This document shows, piece by piece, positions 1 through 12,329 of a DNA stretch of 64,000 bases. The notes beneath the pieces are model-generated. The model did not search any database. It was given only the letters and a program-made list of their open reading frames with translations, and was not told the origin of the DNA. The stretch comes from Epiperipatus broadwayi (Eukaryota; Onychophora; Udeonychophora; Euonychophora; Peripatidae), in the NCBI GenBank assembly GCA_028023455.1, contig JAQFVV010006208.1, positions 9,410,963 through 9,474,962 on the forward strand. Reading direction: 5' to 3'. The translations under genes were made by a program, and so were the position numbers. Position 1 is the first letter of the stretch; each line of letters starts with the position of its first letter.

Positions 1-90
1 CAACTGTATCAGCGGTATGAGATAGCATGGACGGTTGAGGGTCGTGTGAAAGTCTGAGTTCAAACCCCCTATATATTACATATAGAAGTG
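1..90 (+). repeat. 3' end of a family A hammerhead repeat
   Basis: The window opens inside a repeat. The stretch with GTATCAGCGGTATGAGATAG, then GTGAAAGTCTGAGTTCAAA and CCCTATATATTACATA matches the 3' ends of the family A units at 3,033, 37,711 and 60,277. The ribozyme part would lie upstream of the window. Seen by direct comparison. Confidence 0.6.
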
Positions 91-780
91 CAGATATGAA
101 AAAGCCTGTACTGTGGAAAAATTGATATTATTTTAAAAACTTTTTAAAAAGCATTTTAAGTTGTATATTTTTTAAAAGGAACTTTTGAAATTGGTTATAA
201 GTTTAAGCAAGCCGTTAATAAGCAAGTGAAGTTACCAAAATTCCAATTTCTATTTGCTCTTCATCACTATGAATAAAGCCCTCATCAAGAGCCATTTATC
301 CTTATAGTATCAAACTAATGACTTGAAACTTTTTTAAATCCTAATGATTTGATCCCAAGACATCTTTGCTTGATTTGCTTGTGGCGTGCTTTAAATAAGT
401 AGTAGAATAGATATTAACACTATATGCGGGATGGGATAATAAAAAAAATAATTGTGGAAAATGAATATAGTTAAAAAATAGTTTAGAATTATAGAAAATA
501 TAAATATATAAAATATTGAAACAATAAGAAACTTTTTTGTTATTTAAGACAAAATATCAAAAAAAAAAAAAAGTGGTAAAATGGGATATTGACCGAAATG
601 TGACTTATGTTGATTATGAAGGAAAACATAATGGAACTAAAAAATGCTTTTATTACAGTTGTTACAGGGAAGGAGGGATTAGTGAAAAACTGAGCGACAT
701 TTATTTTTTGGAGAATGTAAATATATAAATTTATTACGCGCAAGCAGACAATCTAGTAAAAACGTAAAGACTAAAACCTT
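91..780. other. AT-rich stretch without recognisable gene
   Basis: Low-complexity AT-rich DNA with short A and T runs. Short open frames near 540-740 are rich in Lys, Tyr and Asn and match nothing I know. I see nothing supportable here. Confidence 0.4.
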
Positions 781-865
781 CAACAACAAGCGCCTTAAAC
801 ATGCTTATGTGACAGCCAATCAGATGGCTATCACATAAGCAATTTTAAGGCGCTTGTTGTTTTTG
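781..865. repeat. 85-bp palindrome (MITE-like hairpin)
   Basis: CAACAACAAGCGCCTTAAA on the left is answered by TTTAAGGCGCTTGTTGTT on the right, and the inner arm GCTTATGTGA pairs with TCACATAAGC, leaving a short loop. An RNA copy would be one long hairpin. There is no clear target duplication, so the class is unknown. Confidence 0.7.
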
Positions 866-3032
866 GATAATAGAATATTGGAGAAGTCTGTGAAACATAA
901 ATATGAAAGATGCGAAAAGTGTAAAAAAAAATTGTTTGTTTTTTTATTAAAGTTTTTATCATGAAAATGAGAAATATGAAGAAATCATATTTGAACCAAA
1001 ACAGCTTTTGAAAAAACGAAATAAATGACAATAAGACAACATAGCTTTGAGAAATTGTGATTTTTCTTCTCGAGTGTCTTAATTAATGTTTTTATAGATG
1101 CTATTCAAATATACTGTGTTGCATAATTCCGTTTCTCAGTGGAATGCAAACAGTTCTTGATGAAAATTCGTATACTTATTTAATAAAGTTTATCGCAAGT
1201 ATTCCAGTATTTGAATTTACACACTCAATATATATATACTCTGCAACAAACGCATACGCAAGTATAAAGCTGTCAAACATTAAAAAATTATAATTAGTGT
1301 CACTAAATGGGGGGGGGGTAACTTATTATCGCTAATAAATGTAATCGTGCGAATACATAAATCACAACTAAGTGCTATGACAGTAATTGTAAACCGAGAC
1401 ACCAATAACGTTGAGATGAATTGACGTAGAGAATGCAAAGATTCAAGATGTTAGCAAATATATATTGAAAGCAGCGCCCGCTTCATGAATATTAATAATA
1501 GTGGAAATGAAAAATTAATGCATTATTAATAAAAACCTACTAATTATATTTCGGCTCATTTATTTTTTATTTTTTGTAGTATATAGAAAGATTCTTTTAT
1601 TAGAGAAAAAATAATGGCCTCTTTAAGGTTCATTAATCTATTATAATGGCCCTCATTTTTGTTTTGTTTCGTAGGACATCCGACAGAGGAAAAATGAATT
1701 TACTTTTTAAAAGATACTGTGTTTACAATAATAAATGATTAGAAAAGATTATGCGTTTTTTAAAAATATATACGCACTGTTTGTCAAAAATTGCTCAATA
1801 TTACTACCATATACTGTTAAGTCAAATGTTTTTTCGTTGTTTTTTTTTTAAAAAAATCACTTTTGTTTTTAAATTAAAGATGAAAAAACATCTGTATTCT
1901 TAGCTTCCCTTAAAATCAGATAATTTATATATATATAATTAATAATACTGCATGCTTTTAAATAATTAAACTTTGCATATCAAAGGTGAGATTTCACGTC
2001 TAATTGATCTCTCATCAAATATATATAATGAGGATCCAGCTAATTTTGAAACAGAGGTCATGACCCCCAACTTGAATATTATAATAACCTAGATGAGAAA
2101 CTGCCTCAGTTTGGATATATAAGTGAGTATGGCATTTAAATTCTAAACCATTAAAGCAATTCGTAAATTATACACACACGCGCGCGCAAAAAAAAAAAAA
2201 AAAAATGAGACATGTTTTATGCCATCTCTAAGAAATGGCAAACCTGATTTGCATAATTTTGCATCTTTTGAATTAAACATCAGTATCAGAAAAAGGCTCC
2301 ATTCCTTCGAAGCACTAGATACAGTAAATAAATAAATTAAGCGTTAGAATTTAGTGTGGAGATATTACGAAATATCTGAACCTTACATTTTAAATCTGTC
2401 ATTATCTCTTAAATTTCACACTCTAGTTATATTATTTTCATGCAGCAAAACTTATTTTTAAATTACGTATTTCTATTGAGTTAATTTTAGTATGCTAAGG
2501 TCTCAATGTAGCAAACTTATTTTAGCCACAATCCTGATATTTTGGGATGTTTCAATACTTGAATGTAAGATTTCCTACTAAATGCAGTTTATTCGATTGA
2601 ATATTTAAATATATATGCTTAATGGTGGGCTGTTAAAACCATGGGATATGATAAACATTTTGTTGTTAATGCTATCGATTTTAAATGCGTTTTTATGTTC
2701 TCTAAATAAATTTGATGATTAATTAATTCTAATAATTATCATTTTCTTTGTTTATAATATACTATCATTTGAGAATACGTGGGCTTGTTAAATAGGAGGG
2801 ATAATGTTTCCCCTCTATATTTGACATTCTAATCTGCCAAGGTTATACATATGTTGCTGAGTGGGTTAATATTTTGTCATGCATCTCTCTTGTAGTTTTT
2901 TGGATTTAGCTATGCTTGTTTTTAGTCAATTGCTCCATTTATTGTTATAATATTTTTTCATACAAGACTATTGTAATGAAGCCAAAATTTTATAATAACA
3001 ATGTGACGAGAATCTCAGCCTCGGGGTGGCCT
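866..3032. other. AT-rich non-coding stretch
   Basis: About 2.2 kb of AT-rich DNA with homopolymer runs (G-run near 1,310, A-run near 2,190 after an alternating CA/CG tract). No open frame shows a recognisable protein and no palindrome or known repeat was identified. Confidence 0.4.
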
Positions 3033-3309
3033 TTGAGCGTTCCATCATCAGATTGTCAATTGGATGGACAGTTGAAGAGTTGGAGGGGTGGAGTGGATTG
3101 AAGCATGTCCATTCAAGTAGGAAGATTGGCTATCTTAATATGTGTAGAGATGATAATCTGGACCAACTGATGATTGCTGGTTTAGTATAAAATACGCATA
3201 TTGGTGATTATTTATCTTTTCGACATATTTGTGTTCAAGTGTATCAGTATTATGAGATAGAGTGGAGAGTGGTGGGTCGGGTGAAAGTCTGTGCTCATAT
3301 ACCCTATTT
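3033..3309 (+). repeat. Family A hammerhead repeat, single arm, ribozyme core broken
   Basis: Matches the right arm of the 37,711 and 60,277 foldbacks, from GTTCCATCATCAGATT through GTGAAAGTCTGTGCTCATAT. The hammerhead region (about 3,153-3,212) keeps CTGATGA at 3,167-3,173, stem II and helix I (ATAATC + ACCAA against TTGGT + GATTAT). The catalytic G12 of GAAA has become A (AAAA, about 3,189), so self-cleavage is not expected. Confidence 0.75.
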
Positions 3310-3581
3310 TATTAATAACAATTAACAAACATATAGGTAATATGATAAAATAGTCCACTGCATTCTCCAATCGCTCTTTCATAGAGGAAAGATGAAGCAG
3401 AAGAGCTGACTCATTTACATTTTATTCCTAGCTAAAAATAAGTGCATATGAATGATTAGCTGGGTTAACTACCTGAAAAATTTTATATCTGAATACAACA
3501 TGAAATTTTTTTTTATATTGAACCCAGCCTAAATTTAAATCCAGGTTATAATGATTACTAACAATACATAGTCACTTTTTC

Positions 3582-3692
3582 TTCCCATATGTCAAAGAAT
3601 CGGTCGGGAAGTGAACCTGTGACAACTGTCTGCAAGCAACTGCTTGCTTGCAAGGCAGCCGTGCTGACCTCTCAGCTACCAACGCTTGACTG
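3582..3692 (-). repeat. tRNA-derived SINE (class II tRNA-like)
   Basis: On the minus strand it reads GTCAAGCGTTGGTAGCTGAG (A box), a GCAAGCAAGCAG hairpin region, GGTTCACTTCCC (B box) and a closing GATTCTTTGACATATG. It shares head and end with the SINEs at 6,134, 26,050, 40,991, 50,745, 55,932, 58,668 and 62,581. The starting GTCAAGC and final CTTTGAC behave like an acceptor stem. Family function: a pol III-transcribed retroposon moved by a LINE; known for SINEs in general, inferred here. Confidence 0.75.
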
Positions 3693-4375
3693 TCACTTTT
3701 AATGAGTATGATCATTTTAACTAAGGGGAGAGAGAGAGAGAGAGGGAAAACGGTTCTAGAAATGACTTTTGTGATATTAGAAACTAAACTGTGAACCACA
3801 AATATGTCCACATATGGAACATGCTGGCCTTTTTTCGGTTAACTTGATATTTTACAGTAAATTTTAATTTCATCAGCAGAAATCTTTTCTTTCTGAAATT
3901 CTTTGAAGCTCTCCTATGTATTCTATTACCTGCTATATTTTTCTGATGGAAGCAATTTTCCACCTCGTAATGTCTTGGGGATAATCCTTATGATATAGAC
4001 AAGGTCTACTGCTCCCGTAAAGTCATACTCAAGTTTTCCATACCCTTTTAAGAAGTCTTGCTTTACTCATTTATTTCATATGGTCAATCTAATGAAGGAA
4101 TGATTTTATAATAGTGGACTGAACAGGGTCACATCCAGAAAGTGGAAGAACATATTGATTACTTTTATAATCTTGCCTTCATATTTTTGAAATTTTAGGG
4201 AGCATTTTTAAATGAAACTTTTCTAAGTCCTTATATATATATTCCACAAAAGGAAGTGGAATGCAGAAATAAAGAAGAGGCCAAAATAATAGAGTAAGAC
4301 AATAATAGGTAAATATATGTGTATGTTTAAAGAATATATGTTTATATATTTTGATACATGTATATATATATATAT
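3693..4375. other. AT-rich stretch with short GA run
   Basis: Contains a short (GA)n run at about 3,727-3,745 and a TA-rich tract near 4,360. No gene or named repeat recognised. Confidence 0.35.
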
Positions 4376-4480
4376 TGTAACGGTCAGAATCATGTGATCA
4401 GCCAACAAGATTAAGAGACCTAGCAAAAGTACTTCAAACCCAGGATGTTCAGGATATGATAGTCACGGAACAGTACTAAG
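4376..4480. mobile_element. LTR-terminus-like sequence related to the 6.2-kb LTR
   Basis: TGTAACGGTCAG is identical to the start of the large LTRs at 6,253 and 12,960. The next about 60 bases align loosely: GCCAACAAGATTAAGAGACC against GCTCAACAGACTGAGAGTCC, then AGCAAAAG against AGCAAGAG. It may be one end of an older, diverged LTR of the same group. I could not find the opposite end, so its extent is unknown. Confidence 0.4.
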
Positions 4481-4909
4481 TTTTAACCTATTTGCCAGTG
4501 CTCCAAAATCTCCATAATCCAACCAACGTTCCTGATGCTACTAATGGCCATCGTTTTTCTTCGGTCCCGGTGGTCAGAGTAAAACAAGGACTCTATCAAT
4601 TCGAACTTAGCCTATCATGCATTAGAATTATTAACTTAAGCTAAGATACTCACCAAATACTTTAATATAGCTCAGAATATTATTTCAACTATTTCATAGG
4701 TTTTGGATACATACATATATGACTTAACTAAGTGTGGACACAATTGGGTGGATATGATGAACCAGGGAATGACATGACAACTGTATATATATGATTTATT
4801 AACACAATTCATTAGAAGATAGAAATAATAACAACAATGTTTGGATCTTATTATGATCCATGTAGGGGGTTATATTTAAACCAGAAAATAATAAGTACAA
4901 TATTTAGCT

Positions 4910-5345
4910 ATCAGTTATTGATAATGATACAGTATTTAGATATCAATAGGAGAAATGTATGATTTTTTACAAAGAATTATAATATTCAACCATCAGTTAT
5001 TTAGAAAAGTACAGTATTTAGATATTACTAGGATAAATGTATGATTTTTTATAAAGAATTATAATATTCATCCTAAAATCATTTATAAAGGTACAGAATT
5101 TAGATATCACTAGGATAAATGTATGATTTTTACAAAGAATTACCTATCAATAATGACAACCAAGGTTATGAACTAAAAATAACAATTACAATAATAAGCA
5201 TCAATATTAGATGTGTGTGGGCATTACAATGACATCACACAATTAATAATGACAACAGAGGTTATGGACAAGAAATAATAATTTCAATAGTATTTAAACA
5301 TTAGTGTTAGATGTGTGTGTGCATTACAATGAAGTCATACTGGAA
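4910..5345. repeat. Two short tandem arrays
   Basis: About 4,910-5,150 carries three diverged copies of a roughly 85-base unit with TTTAGATAT, TAGGATAAATGTATGATTTT and AAAGAATTA. About 5,150-5,345 carries two copies of a roughly 105-base unit with AATAATGACAAC, GGTTATG, TTAGATGTGTGTG and GCATTACAATGA. Seen directly; origin unknown, perhaps the body of the LTR-like sequence that starts at 4,376. Confidence 0.6.
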
Positions 5346-6120
5346 TTCATGACAATGTGAATCAAAAACAATAATTATAAATTAGCCAGAAATAATTGTT
5401 ACACATATAGTAAATATCAGTATTATACATGTGTAAGCATAAAACAAATTTTTATATTAATAATGCTAATATTTGATTAAGAAATATGCCACTATAAAAT
5501 TAATATGCCAATTGTCAAGAGTAAACACAATACCTGGTTATATTAAGTTAGAGGCCAGAAATATATTTATAATAAATTTATGTGTGTGTTCACATACATA
5601 GGGAAAGTTAAGTATATTTTTTTTTTGTTATAATTACTTTTAGTATTCCCAGCAGGAGTTATGGACCAAAGCATAATTCTAGCTACCTTTCTTATCAATA
5701 GTTATATGGTAAATATGGTTTATCTATCTCACCCAGCATTGCCAACAGGCATGATCAAGAAATCTAATTACAGCGTTCAGTGGCATCTGGGTTCGAATCC
5801 TGTGCCGGCTATATTATTATTGGCATTGGGAAACATGGGCCAATCTCCTTTGTCGAGCAATAAAATATATATAGAAGTTCCTATGAAAACACATTCGCAA
5901 TCAGCGTGGCATGTGTAGGAAATAATAGAGCATGGGCTTTGAAACCCTATCATCATAGAATACCCATTTATTGGCTCAAAACATGGCTAGCTCGTATCAC
6001 CAGGACCGGTAAAATATCCATCTGGCAGTCCGCATAGCATTACTTGACATATATTTATTATTAAAAGCCATATAGGCACAGATCATTCTATTAAGCAACA
6101 CTAATATATTTGCCCATAAA
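5346..6120. other. AT-rich stretch with an isolated B-box-like motif
   Basis: An 85-codon open frame (5,661-5,918) shows no recognisable domain. GGGTTCGAATCC near 5,790 resembles a tRNA B box but no matching A box or cloverleaf could be built. Probably old transposon debris. Confidence 0.35.
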
Positions 6121-6133
6121 AAGCATTAACTTA

Positions 6134-6238
6134 GCCTTGCATTGGTGGTCGAGGTCAGCGTGACTGCCTTGCACTTGCAGGCAGTTTCCCGGGTTGCGGG
6201 TTCGCGTCCCGGCCGATGCTATGACATTAAAAAAAAAA
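6134..6238 (+). repeat. tRNA-derived SINE with 13-bp target duplication
   Basis: Same SINE family as 62,581: head GCATTGGTGGTCGAGGTCAG, B-box GGTTCGCGTCCC, closing GATGCTATGACATT and an A tail. The flanks AAGCATTAACTTA (6,121-6,133 and 6,239-6,251) are identical, a 13-bp target-site duplication showing LINE-type retroposition. The LTR retrotransposon that follows was later inserted within the right copy of this duplication. Confidence 0.85.
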
Positions 6239-6252
6239 AAGCATTAACTTAT

Positions 6253-9200
6253 TGTAACGGTCAGGTTTGTACATTTGCTCAACAGACTGAGAGTCCAAGC
6301 AAGAGAACCAAAAGCTGACCAAGTCGGGATAGTAATACCCTACGTCTGATCATACCTTAACTCTCTCACTCGTGCTTCCAAGTCAACCCATCGCAAATGA
6401 CATGCCAGAGGTTACACTCGATATCTCTTTGATCACGTTCCAGCAATAGCAAAGCAGTAAAACATGAGACATTCCCCCCTTATTACATATTCTATTATAT
6501 ACCTTAACTAGTGATTCATAAGATAATGAGCAAGTAATGAGACTGAGACAAATTTATATTTCATAAATTTAATATAACATTTAATAAATACTCAAGCATA
6601 GTAGGTTGTGTATAGCTAGCTCACACGCAGGTGAGGGTGGTTAAAAAAAAATAGTGGATTCTCAGGGTTATCAAATAATAATACAAAGCAATGAATGGAT
6701 TCTCAGGGTTATAAAACAATATTATTACAAAGCAATGAGTATGTTTTCTCAGGGTTATAAAATAATATTACAAAGCAATGACTTTTTTAATAAGCTTATG
6801 TCACCTTTCATGTTCTAATTCATGCCATGTTTTATATGTTTGAAATCGGTTATAGTTAGCTAGAGTAATCGAGTTGATGAATAAATGCTAGATATTACTA
6901 ATAGTTGAAGATTATATCATTGTTGCTAAGTTTAAATTTATATTATAATTACTAAGTTTAAGATTATATTATAAATATATTCAAAATCATATTATAGAGA
7001 CATTTGCGTGATATAAAATTGTTATACAGATAAACACATTAACTCAGATTCTAGGTCGGATCAAAGCCGAAGTCACTTTCTAGGGAAACTGAACTGAGAT
7101 GTGGTGGCAGGGGAACGTCAGATTCTAGTGCGTTAGAAACTACAGTATCAGATAAGTGCGGCTCGAATGCATTCTTAATGGGGTTTATTACCTAGTAAAC
7201 GGTTCCCTAACCGATCTGCTTGCTACAATGGAAGAGGCCTTTTTATTAATGAACAGAAGATTGGCTTATGAGCCCTTTGGAAACGCTTTGGTTCCATTAT
7301 ATAAGAATAATTGTCACATTTGCCTAAACTTTCGAGGCGTGACTTAACGAAATACGAAGAAAATGTCACAGTGGCCTAAACTTTCGAGGCGTGACTGGAC
7401 GTGGAACAATCTTGAGATGGGCCATTATAGACATAGCAAGTAGATATGCATATTTATGCAAATTAGCAATACATTCGCAACGCTAGATTAATATTTTATA
7501 AATTTAATTACGCCAAAATCTTAGCTTCTTCAGTGCTACTACCACCGGTCAAGTTCATAAATGAGATTATTAAATTATAAAATGATGGCGATAATGAGAA
7601 TCTGATTTAAGGTTTTTCTGCATAGCTACTTATAGAACTGGGAACATTAGTTATATGTAGTATAACTAGATCTAATATCAAACTGATTGTTAAATAATAA
7701 AATGTGAGTTATAAAATAGCTCACGCAAATTATTGATGTTTAAATAAATTACACATCTTAAATAATTCGTCAAAATAGACCTTACTAATAATGAAAAATG
7801 GGTTTTAACTAACGAATGCAAATCTATATTTTAAATAGCTTGCGTGAAATATACTTTTTCAGATAACTGGCAAAATACATATTTTAAATCATTTACGCAA
7901 ATATAATTCTTAAATAACTTGGGCAAAATCTGCGTTTTAAATAATAGACGCTAAATATACGTTTTAACTAACTTTAGTAACCATTTTCCATTTTATATAA
8001 CTTTAGAAAAGATGCGTTTTAAATAATAGACGCTAAATATACCTTTTAAATAACTTTAGCAAAACATTTTCATTTTCAATTAACTGGAGAAAAAGATGCG
8101 TTTTAAATAATATACGCAAATATACCTTTTAAATAACTCTAACAAAACATTTTCATTTTCAATTAACTTGAGAAAAGATGCGTTTTAAATAATATACGCA
8201 AATATACATTTTAAAATAAGTTTATCAAAAGATTTTAAATAACTGGTTCGAAACATTCACTCTATCACAAATATAATTCAGAAAAGAGTCTTGGCTATAT
8301 TCTTTATATCGCAATACTCTGATATAATAAAAGAGATTACTCACTCCCCTCCCCCGATAATTTATTAACACACAAGACTCCGTTCTGATAAAAACACAGC
8401 ATAAATCAATAAACATGAACTTAAAACTATAGATAGAATTGCATAAAATGCATCAATAAGATTTATAATTTAGACATGAAAATTTATAGTATGGTTTTAT
8501 AGAAACTAGATGTTTAGGATTATTTAAAATTATTAATGATCAACGACTACTTAAAATTATTAATTGATCAAGCAAGCATTTGGAGAGTGTTCTAAGATTT
8601 AAACAAATTTAAGATAAACATTTTAAGATAATTTTGAACATTTAGAAAATATAATTGATTATGTGATTTAGTTAGCTAGCTTTCATTTAGAATACGTTTT
8701 AGTTATGAGATTTAATATGTCAGAAAGGATTTACCGGCAAAGTCTCTTTTAAGGCATTGTTTCCATGTGCTTCTCACTATATTCAGTCAGGCTGGGCTTC
8801 TCTTAGGTTTTAGTCTGGATGTAACTTCGCAAATTTATGTCTGTGGCAGCTTTCCCCATTTCTCTGGTCAGGAACTCTCTGGTCTCTCAGATACAGCTTC
8901 TTTCTTACTGTGATGGGCATGGTGGAGGTTTTCTGTCATCGGTAGCCGCTCGTGGAAGAGCAAACGGCTGTCTCTTTGTCTTCTAGCCAACGGTCATTTT
9001 ATGAGCAGCTTGGATGATGGTTTTTTTTAGATTTAGCTTTCTAAACGGCAGGAACAGTTTTCTTAGTTAACTTCGGGTCTTCGGAAATAAATTTGGCAGC
9101 AACACAAATTTCACAGCAACAGCAAAAAATTTACACGGATGATGATAGATGATGGAAGAGGCTAGGTTAGAGACTTTGGTGGCTATTTGGGCCCCTTTTT

Positions 9201-9910
9201 ATGCTATATTTTTGACAGTAGTAACCTCCTACTTTGAGTCATGCCACATCACAAGATGACTAGTTCAAACTAGCCTTTAACCAAATATCCAGTTAGTAAA
9301 AATATTAAGTATATCTAAATCTGGACATGGAAAGGCTCTATTGTTTTAATTGACGTCAGTTTTAAAAGATATATTTTTAAGAGAATGGTCACAAGCAATT
9401 TGTATAGATTTTGTATAGATTTATGCCTGACTGAATATTATAATTGGTCTTGGTTATAATTTTTAAATAGGTCAAATTTTGGCCAAAGATTTATTTTTAG
9501 AACGAAGTGTTAAAACTGATAAAACTTTCTGCTTGTAATTTTAAGCAAACAAAAGAATTGAAAATTATCTAACTTGGAAATTAGTCAAAATGAATACTGA
9601 CTTAAATAATTATTTAGAAAGAAATATTGAAAACTAAGTAATATTATAAATTTAAATTATGCTGCTATATAGATAAATTAATTATACAGTTATGTTTATT
9701 TCAGTTTTAACAAATCTAAAGGAATATGCTCGTATATAAATATTTGAGATTGTAATTTTATATTTATAAATTTTAAGGACGATTATATACGCACATACTC
9801 GCAATATTATAAGGATAAAGTTTTTAAAATTTAAGAAATACACGCCATCTGAGTACAACAAATATATACTATTATCAAAGATAATAGGTGAAACAGGTGT
9901 AACCGTTTCA
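6253..9910 (-). repeat. 3' LTR (left copy)
   Basis: 3,658 bases, direct repeat of 12,960-16,655. Starts TGTAACGGTCAGGTTTGTAC on the plus strand. It contains near 7,900-8,220 a degenerate tandem of a roughly 80-base unit with GATGCGTTTTAAATAATA and AACATTTTCATTTTCAATTAAC. Short frames inside (for example 7,156-7,347) also occur in the other LTR but match no known protein. By length this is far above the usual 0.2-1.5 kb for animal LTRs. Confidence 0.9.
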
Positions 9911-10529
9911 TAGCAATCCATTCCCGGACAAAAAAAAAAAGTAAAAAAAAAGACCTTTCTTCCCCTTCTATTCTCCTTTTCCCTCTTTTTCTTTTTTTTT
10001 TTAGCTCCTTTTTTTTTCTAGTGACTCCACACAACTTTTATATATATATATATTAATCTGGTCTACTTTCTTCAATCTCCCCTTTCCCTTTCTGGTCATG
10101 CAAGCAGCTAATACGCCAACCCCCCTGCTCTAGCATAGTTGAATATAATTAAGTAACATAATATAATTATTAAATATATAAATATGTTTAACTAAGATAA
10201 TACAATTTCTGATTATTATCCTGCTATATGATTATAAATTGAATAAATAAGGTAACCTAATTCTAATGCTTAACTTTTTATTACTATATATTACAAATGT
10301 GACTAACTGATTAATAATAAGATAAATTCTAATTAAAATAAATAAATTAAATATGAATGAATAAACGCCTAAATAAGCTAATATTACTATAGGTTATAAA
10401 TATGAGTTACAAATAAATAAATATGGTTAAATATGTAAAACTAATTAATTATCCCTAAACTAAAAAAAAAACTTAAATATAATTTCCCTACACCTTGCTC
10501 TAAGCGAACTTCTAATCCCGCACATCCTG

Positions 10530-12086
10530 TTACCGTGGACCTTTCTTTATACTATTATACGGGAGTCTATCCCTAAACTTATGGTAAGATCCTCTACCAT
10601 CCTGACTAACAACTTGACACCTAACGTGGTCTAACCTTCCAAACTTATCAGGTGGTTCTTTGTGTATGGGAGTATGGTCTATGGTGGTTAGGAAAGCAGC
10701 CATCTCTTCTACCGTACGTATCCTGCATCCTATCATCATTTGCTGCACGTATCCAGGCATATTGTTTTGGATTATACGAATTATTTGTGTTTCAGCGAAT
10801 GGAAACGCATTCAATGACCTAAGACGTGCAACCTGGCGCATGAAAAACTGCGTATAAGTTTCCCGTGTGACTGAGCCATAGTGTTCTCTGAGCACAGTAT
10901 GGTAAATCCCATCCTGCCTTTCCTCACTCCAGAAAGTCCTAACTAGGGCTGTCGCATACTGCTCAAATGTGTGAGGCTTTTCTTTATAGCAGTCCCACCA
11001 GGACTGGGCATACCCTTGTAGGTAGTGGGTGGCTAGCATGATTTGGTCCTGAGGGTCAACCTGCTGGAACCTAAACAATTCAGTCAGACTTTGGAGGTGT
11101 GTCCTAGGACTCTCTCCGACCTCTCCCCCGAAGGTTTTGACCTGTATATATTTAGATAGGTATGCCTGTTGCCTCATTGTATCTATGCATATCACCCCTT
11201 CTCTTGTGCTCTCTATGTTCACCTCTCCCTTAAGACCTTCTCTAGTTATCCTATTGCTCTGAACCCTTTCTCTGTTCTCTACCCCGGCTATTTTCTCTTG
11301 GCTTATACACTCTTTTACTTCTGTCTCTGGGAGCTCCCTATCTTCCACTCTGGCTTCTCTTCCTATGATTCTATCCTCGACTTCCTCTACTTCCCACTTG
11401 CCTCCACTAGCTAACTTTATTCTTTTTGGTGGTAACTCTTTATCTTCTACCCATATTATCCCTTTCTGTTCCTTTTCTACTCTGTCCATTCTCTCTTGCA
11501 GCACCTGTATCTCTTGTACTATGTCTACTCTTTCTTCCACTGTCCCTCTATGAACTATTTCTAATGCCCTTTCTAGGCCTTCCACTTTTTTCTCAGTTTC
11601 CTGTCTTATATCCTGTATCTCTTTATGCAGAAGCTCTCCCTGTCCTTCCAACTTATTCCTTACAGTGAGAAACTCCCCTTTTACTGTTCTCAAGCTAGTT
11701 TCCATTCGTTTTTCTTGCATCTCCAAGAGCCCCTCATACTCTCTCTGGGTTTCCTCAATTTGCCTTTTACATTCCATGACTAGTCTACCCATTGTTTCCT
11801 GCAGAGTTTGGAACCTCTGTTCTACCTTACTGTCAAACATGTGCTCTATATATTGACACATTTCTTCTCTACCTCTTTTTTCTTTTTCTTCCCTTTCTGC
11901 CTTATCTTTTTCTTTCTCTTCTCTATCTCTTCTTTCCTTTTCTTCCCTTTCAGCCTTATCTCTTTCTTTTTCTTCTCTATCTCTTCTTTCTTTTTCTTCC
12001 CTTTCAGCTTTATCTCTTTCCTTTTCTTCTCTATCTCTTCTTTCCTTTTCTTCACTATCAGCCCTATTTTTCTCCATCAATTTCAT
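10530..12086 (-). CDS. gag: Gag polyprotein (coiled coil + retrotransposon gag domain)
   Basis: 518 codons from the in-frame ATG. Residues about 1-80 are a charged repeat built from EEKERRDREEKERDKAER, followed by a long coiled coil to about residue 230. A gag/capsid-like domain follows (about 325-470) with FGGEVGESPRTHLQSLTELF, QSWWDCYKEKP, YTQFFMRQVARLRSLNAF and TVEEMAAFL. No CCHC zinc knuckle is seen at the C-terminus. It is the only gene of the LTR element and would form the particle that packages the element RNA; polymerase must come from another element. A likely older start is the ATG at 12,329 (minus), in the same frame 81 codons upstream; between the two the frame is interrupted by two compensating shifts and a stop. 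The present copy may therefore be a damaged longer gag. Confidence 0.85.
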   Translation of the reverse strand: MKLMEKNRADSEEKERRDREEKERDKAEREEKERRDREEKERDKAEREEKERRDREEKEKDKAEREEKEKRGREEMCQYIEHMFDSKVEQRFQTLQETMGRLVMECKRQIEETQREYEGLLEMQEKRMETSLRTVKGEFLTVRNKLEGQGELLHKEIQDIRQETEKKVEGLERALEIVHRGTVEERVDIVQEIQVLQERMDRVEKEQKGIIWVEDKELPPKRIKLASGGKWEVEEVEDRIIGREARVEDRELPETEVKECISQEKIAGVENRERVQSNRITREGLKGEVNIESTREGVICIDTMRQQAYLSKYIQVKTFGGEVGESPRTHLQSLTELFRFQQVDPQDQIMLATHYLQGYAQSWWDCYKEKPHTFEQYATALVRTFWSEERQDGIYHTVLREHYGSVTRETYTQFFMRQVARLRSLNAFPFAETQIIRIIQNNMPGYVQQMMIGCRIRTVEEMAAFLTTIDHTPIHKEPPDKFGRLDHVRCQVVSQDGRGSYHKFRDRLPYNSIKKGPR

Positions 12087-12329
12087 CAGTGTTCTTATGC
12101 TTGGTTCCTCATCTATTACTCCCTGTTTTTCCTTATGCCTCTTTTCTTGTGTTGGTTTTGGCCCACTTTTCTTCTAAATTCTCATCATTTGTCACTGCTA
12201 GTTGTTCTTCCTCCATACTGCTATCTTTTACTATCCTTCTCCTGATCTCAAAGTTTTACCTTCACTTTCTACTTCATTGCCTATCTGCTCTTCCTGATCT
12301 TCTTTTCCTTCTTTTATTTCAACTTCCAT
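12087..12329 (-). pseudogene. Frameshifted N-terminal extension of gag
   Basis: From an ATG at 12,329 the minus strand reads an acidic, Glu/Lys-rich peptide ending in KTLRSG, then a second frame holds EEEQLAVTNDENLEEKWAK, then the first frame resumes and joins the ORF at 12,086. Net phase is zero. This looks like the original gag start damaged by two indels, so the element copy may be inactive. Inferred from continuity of composition and phase. Confidence 0.55.

Noticed and set aside
7156-7347. 63-codon frame also present near 13,859
   Set aside because: It lies within the LTR pair and differs by frameshift between the two copies, so it is not under coding constraint.
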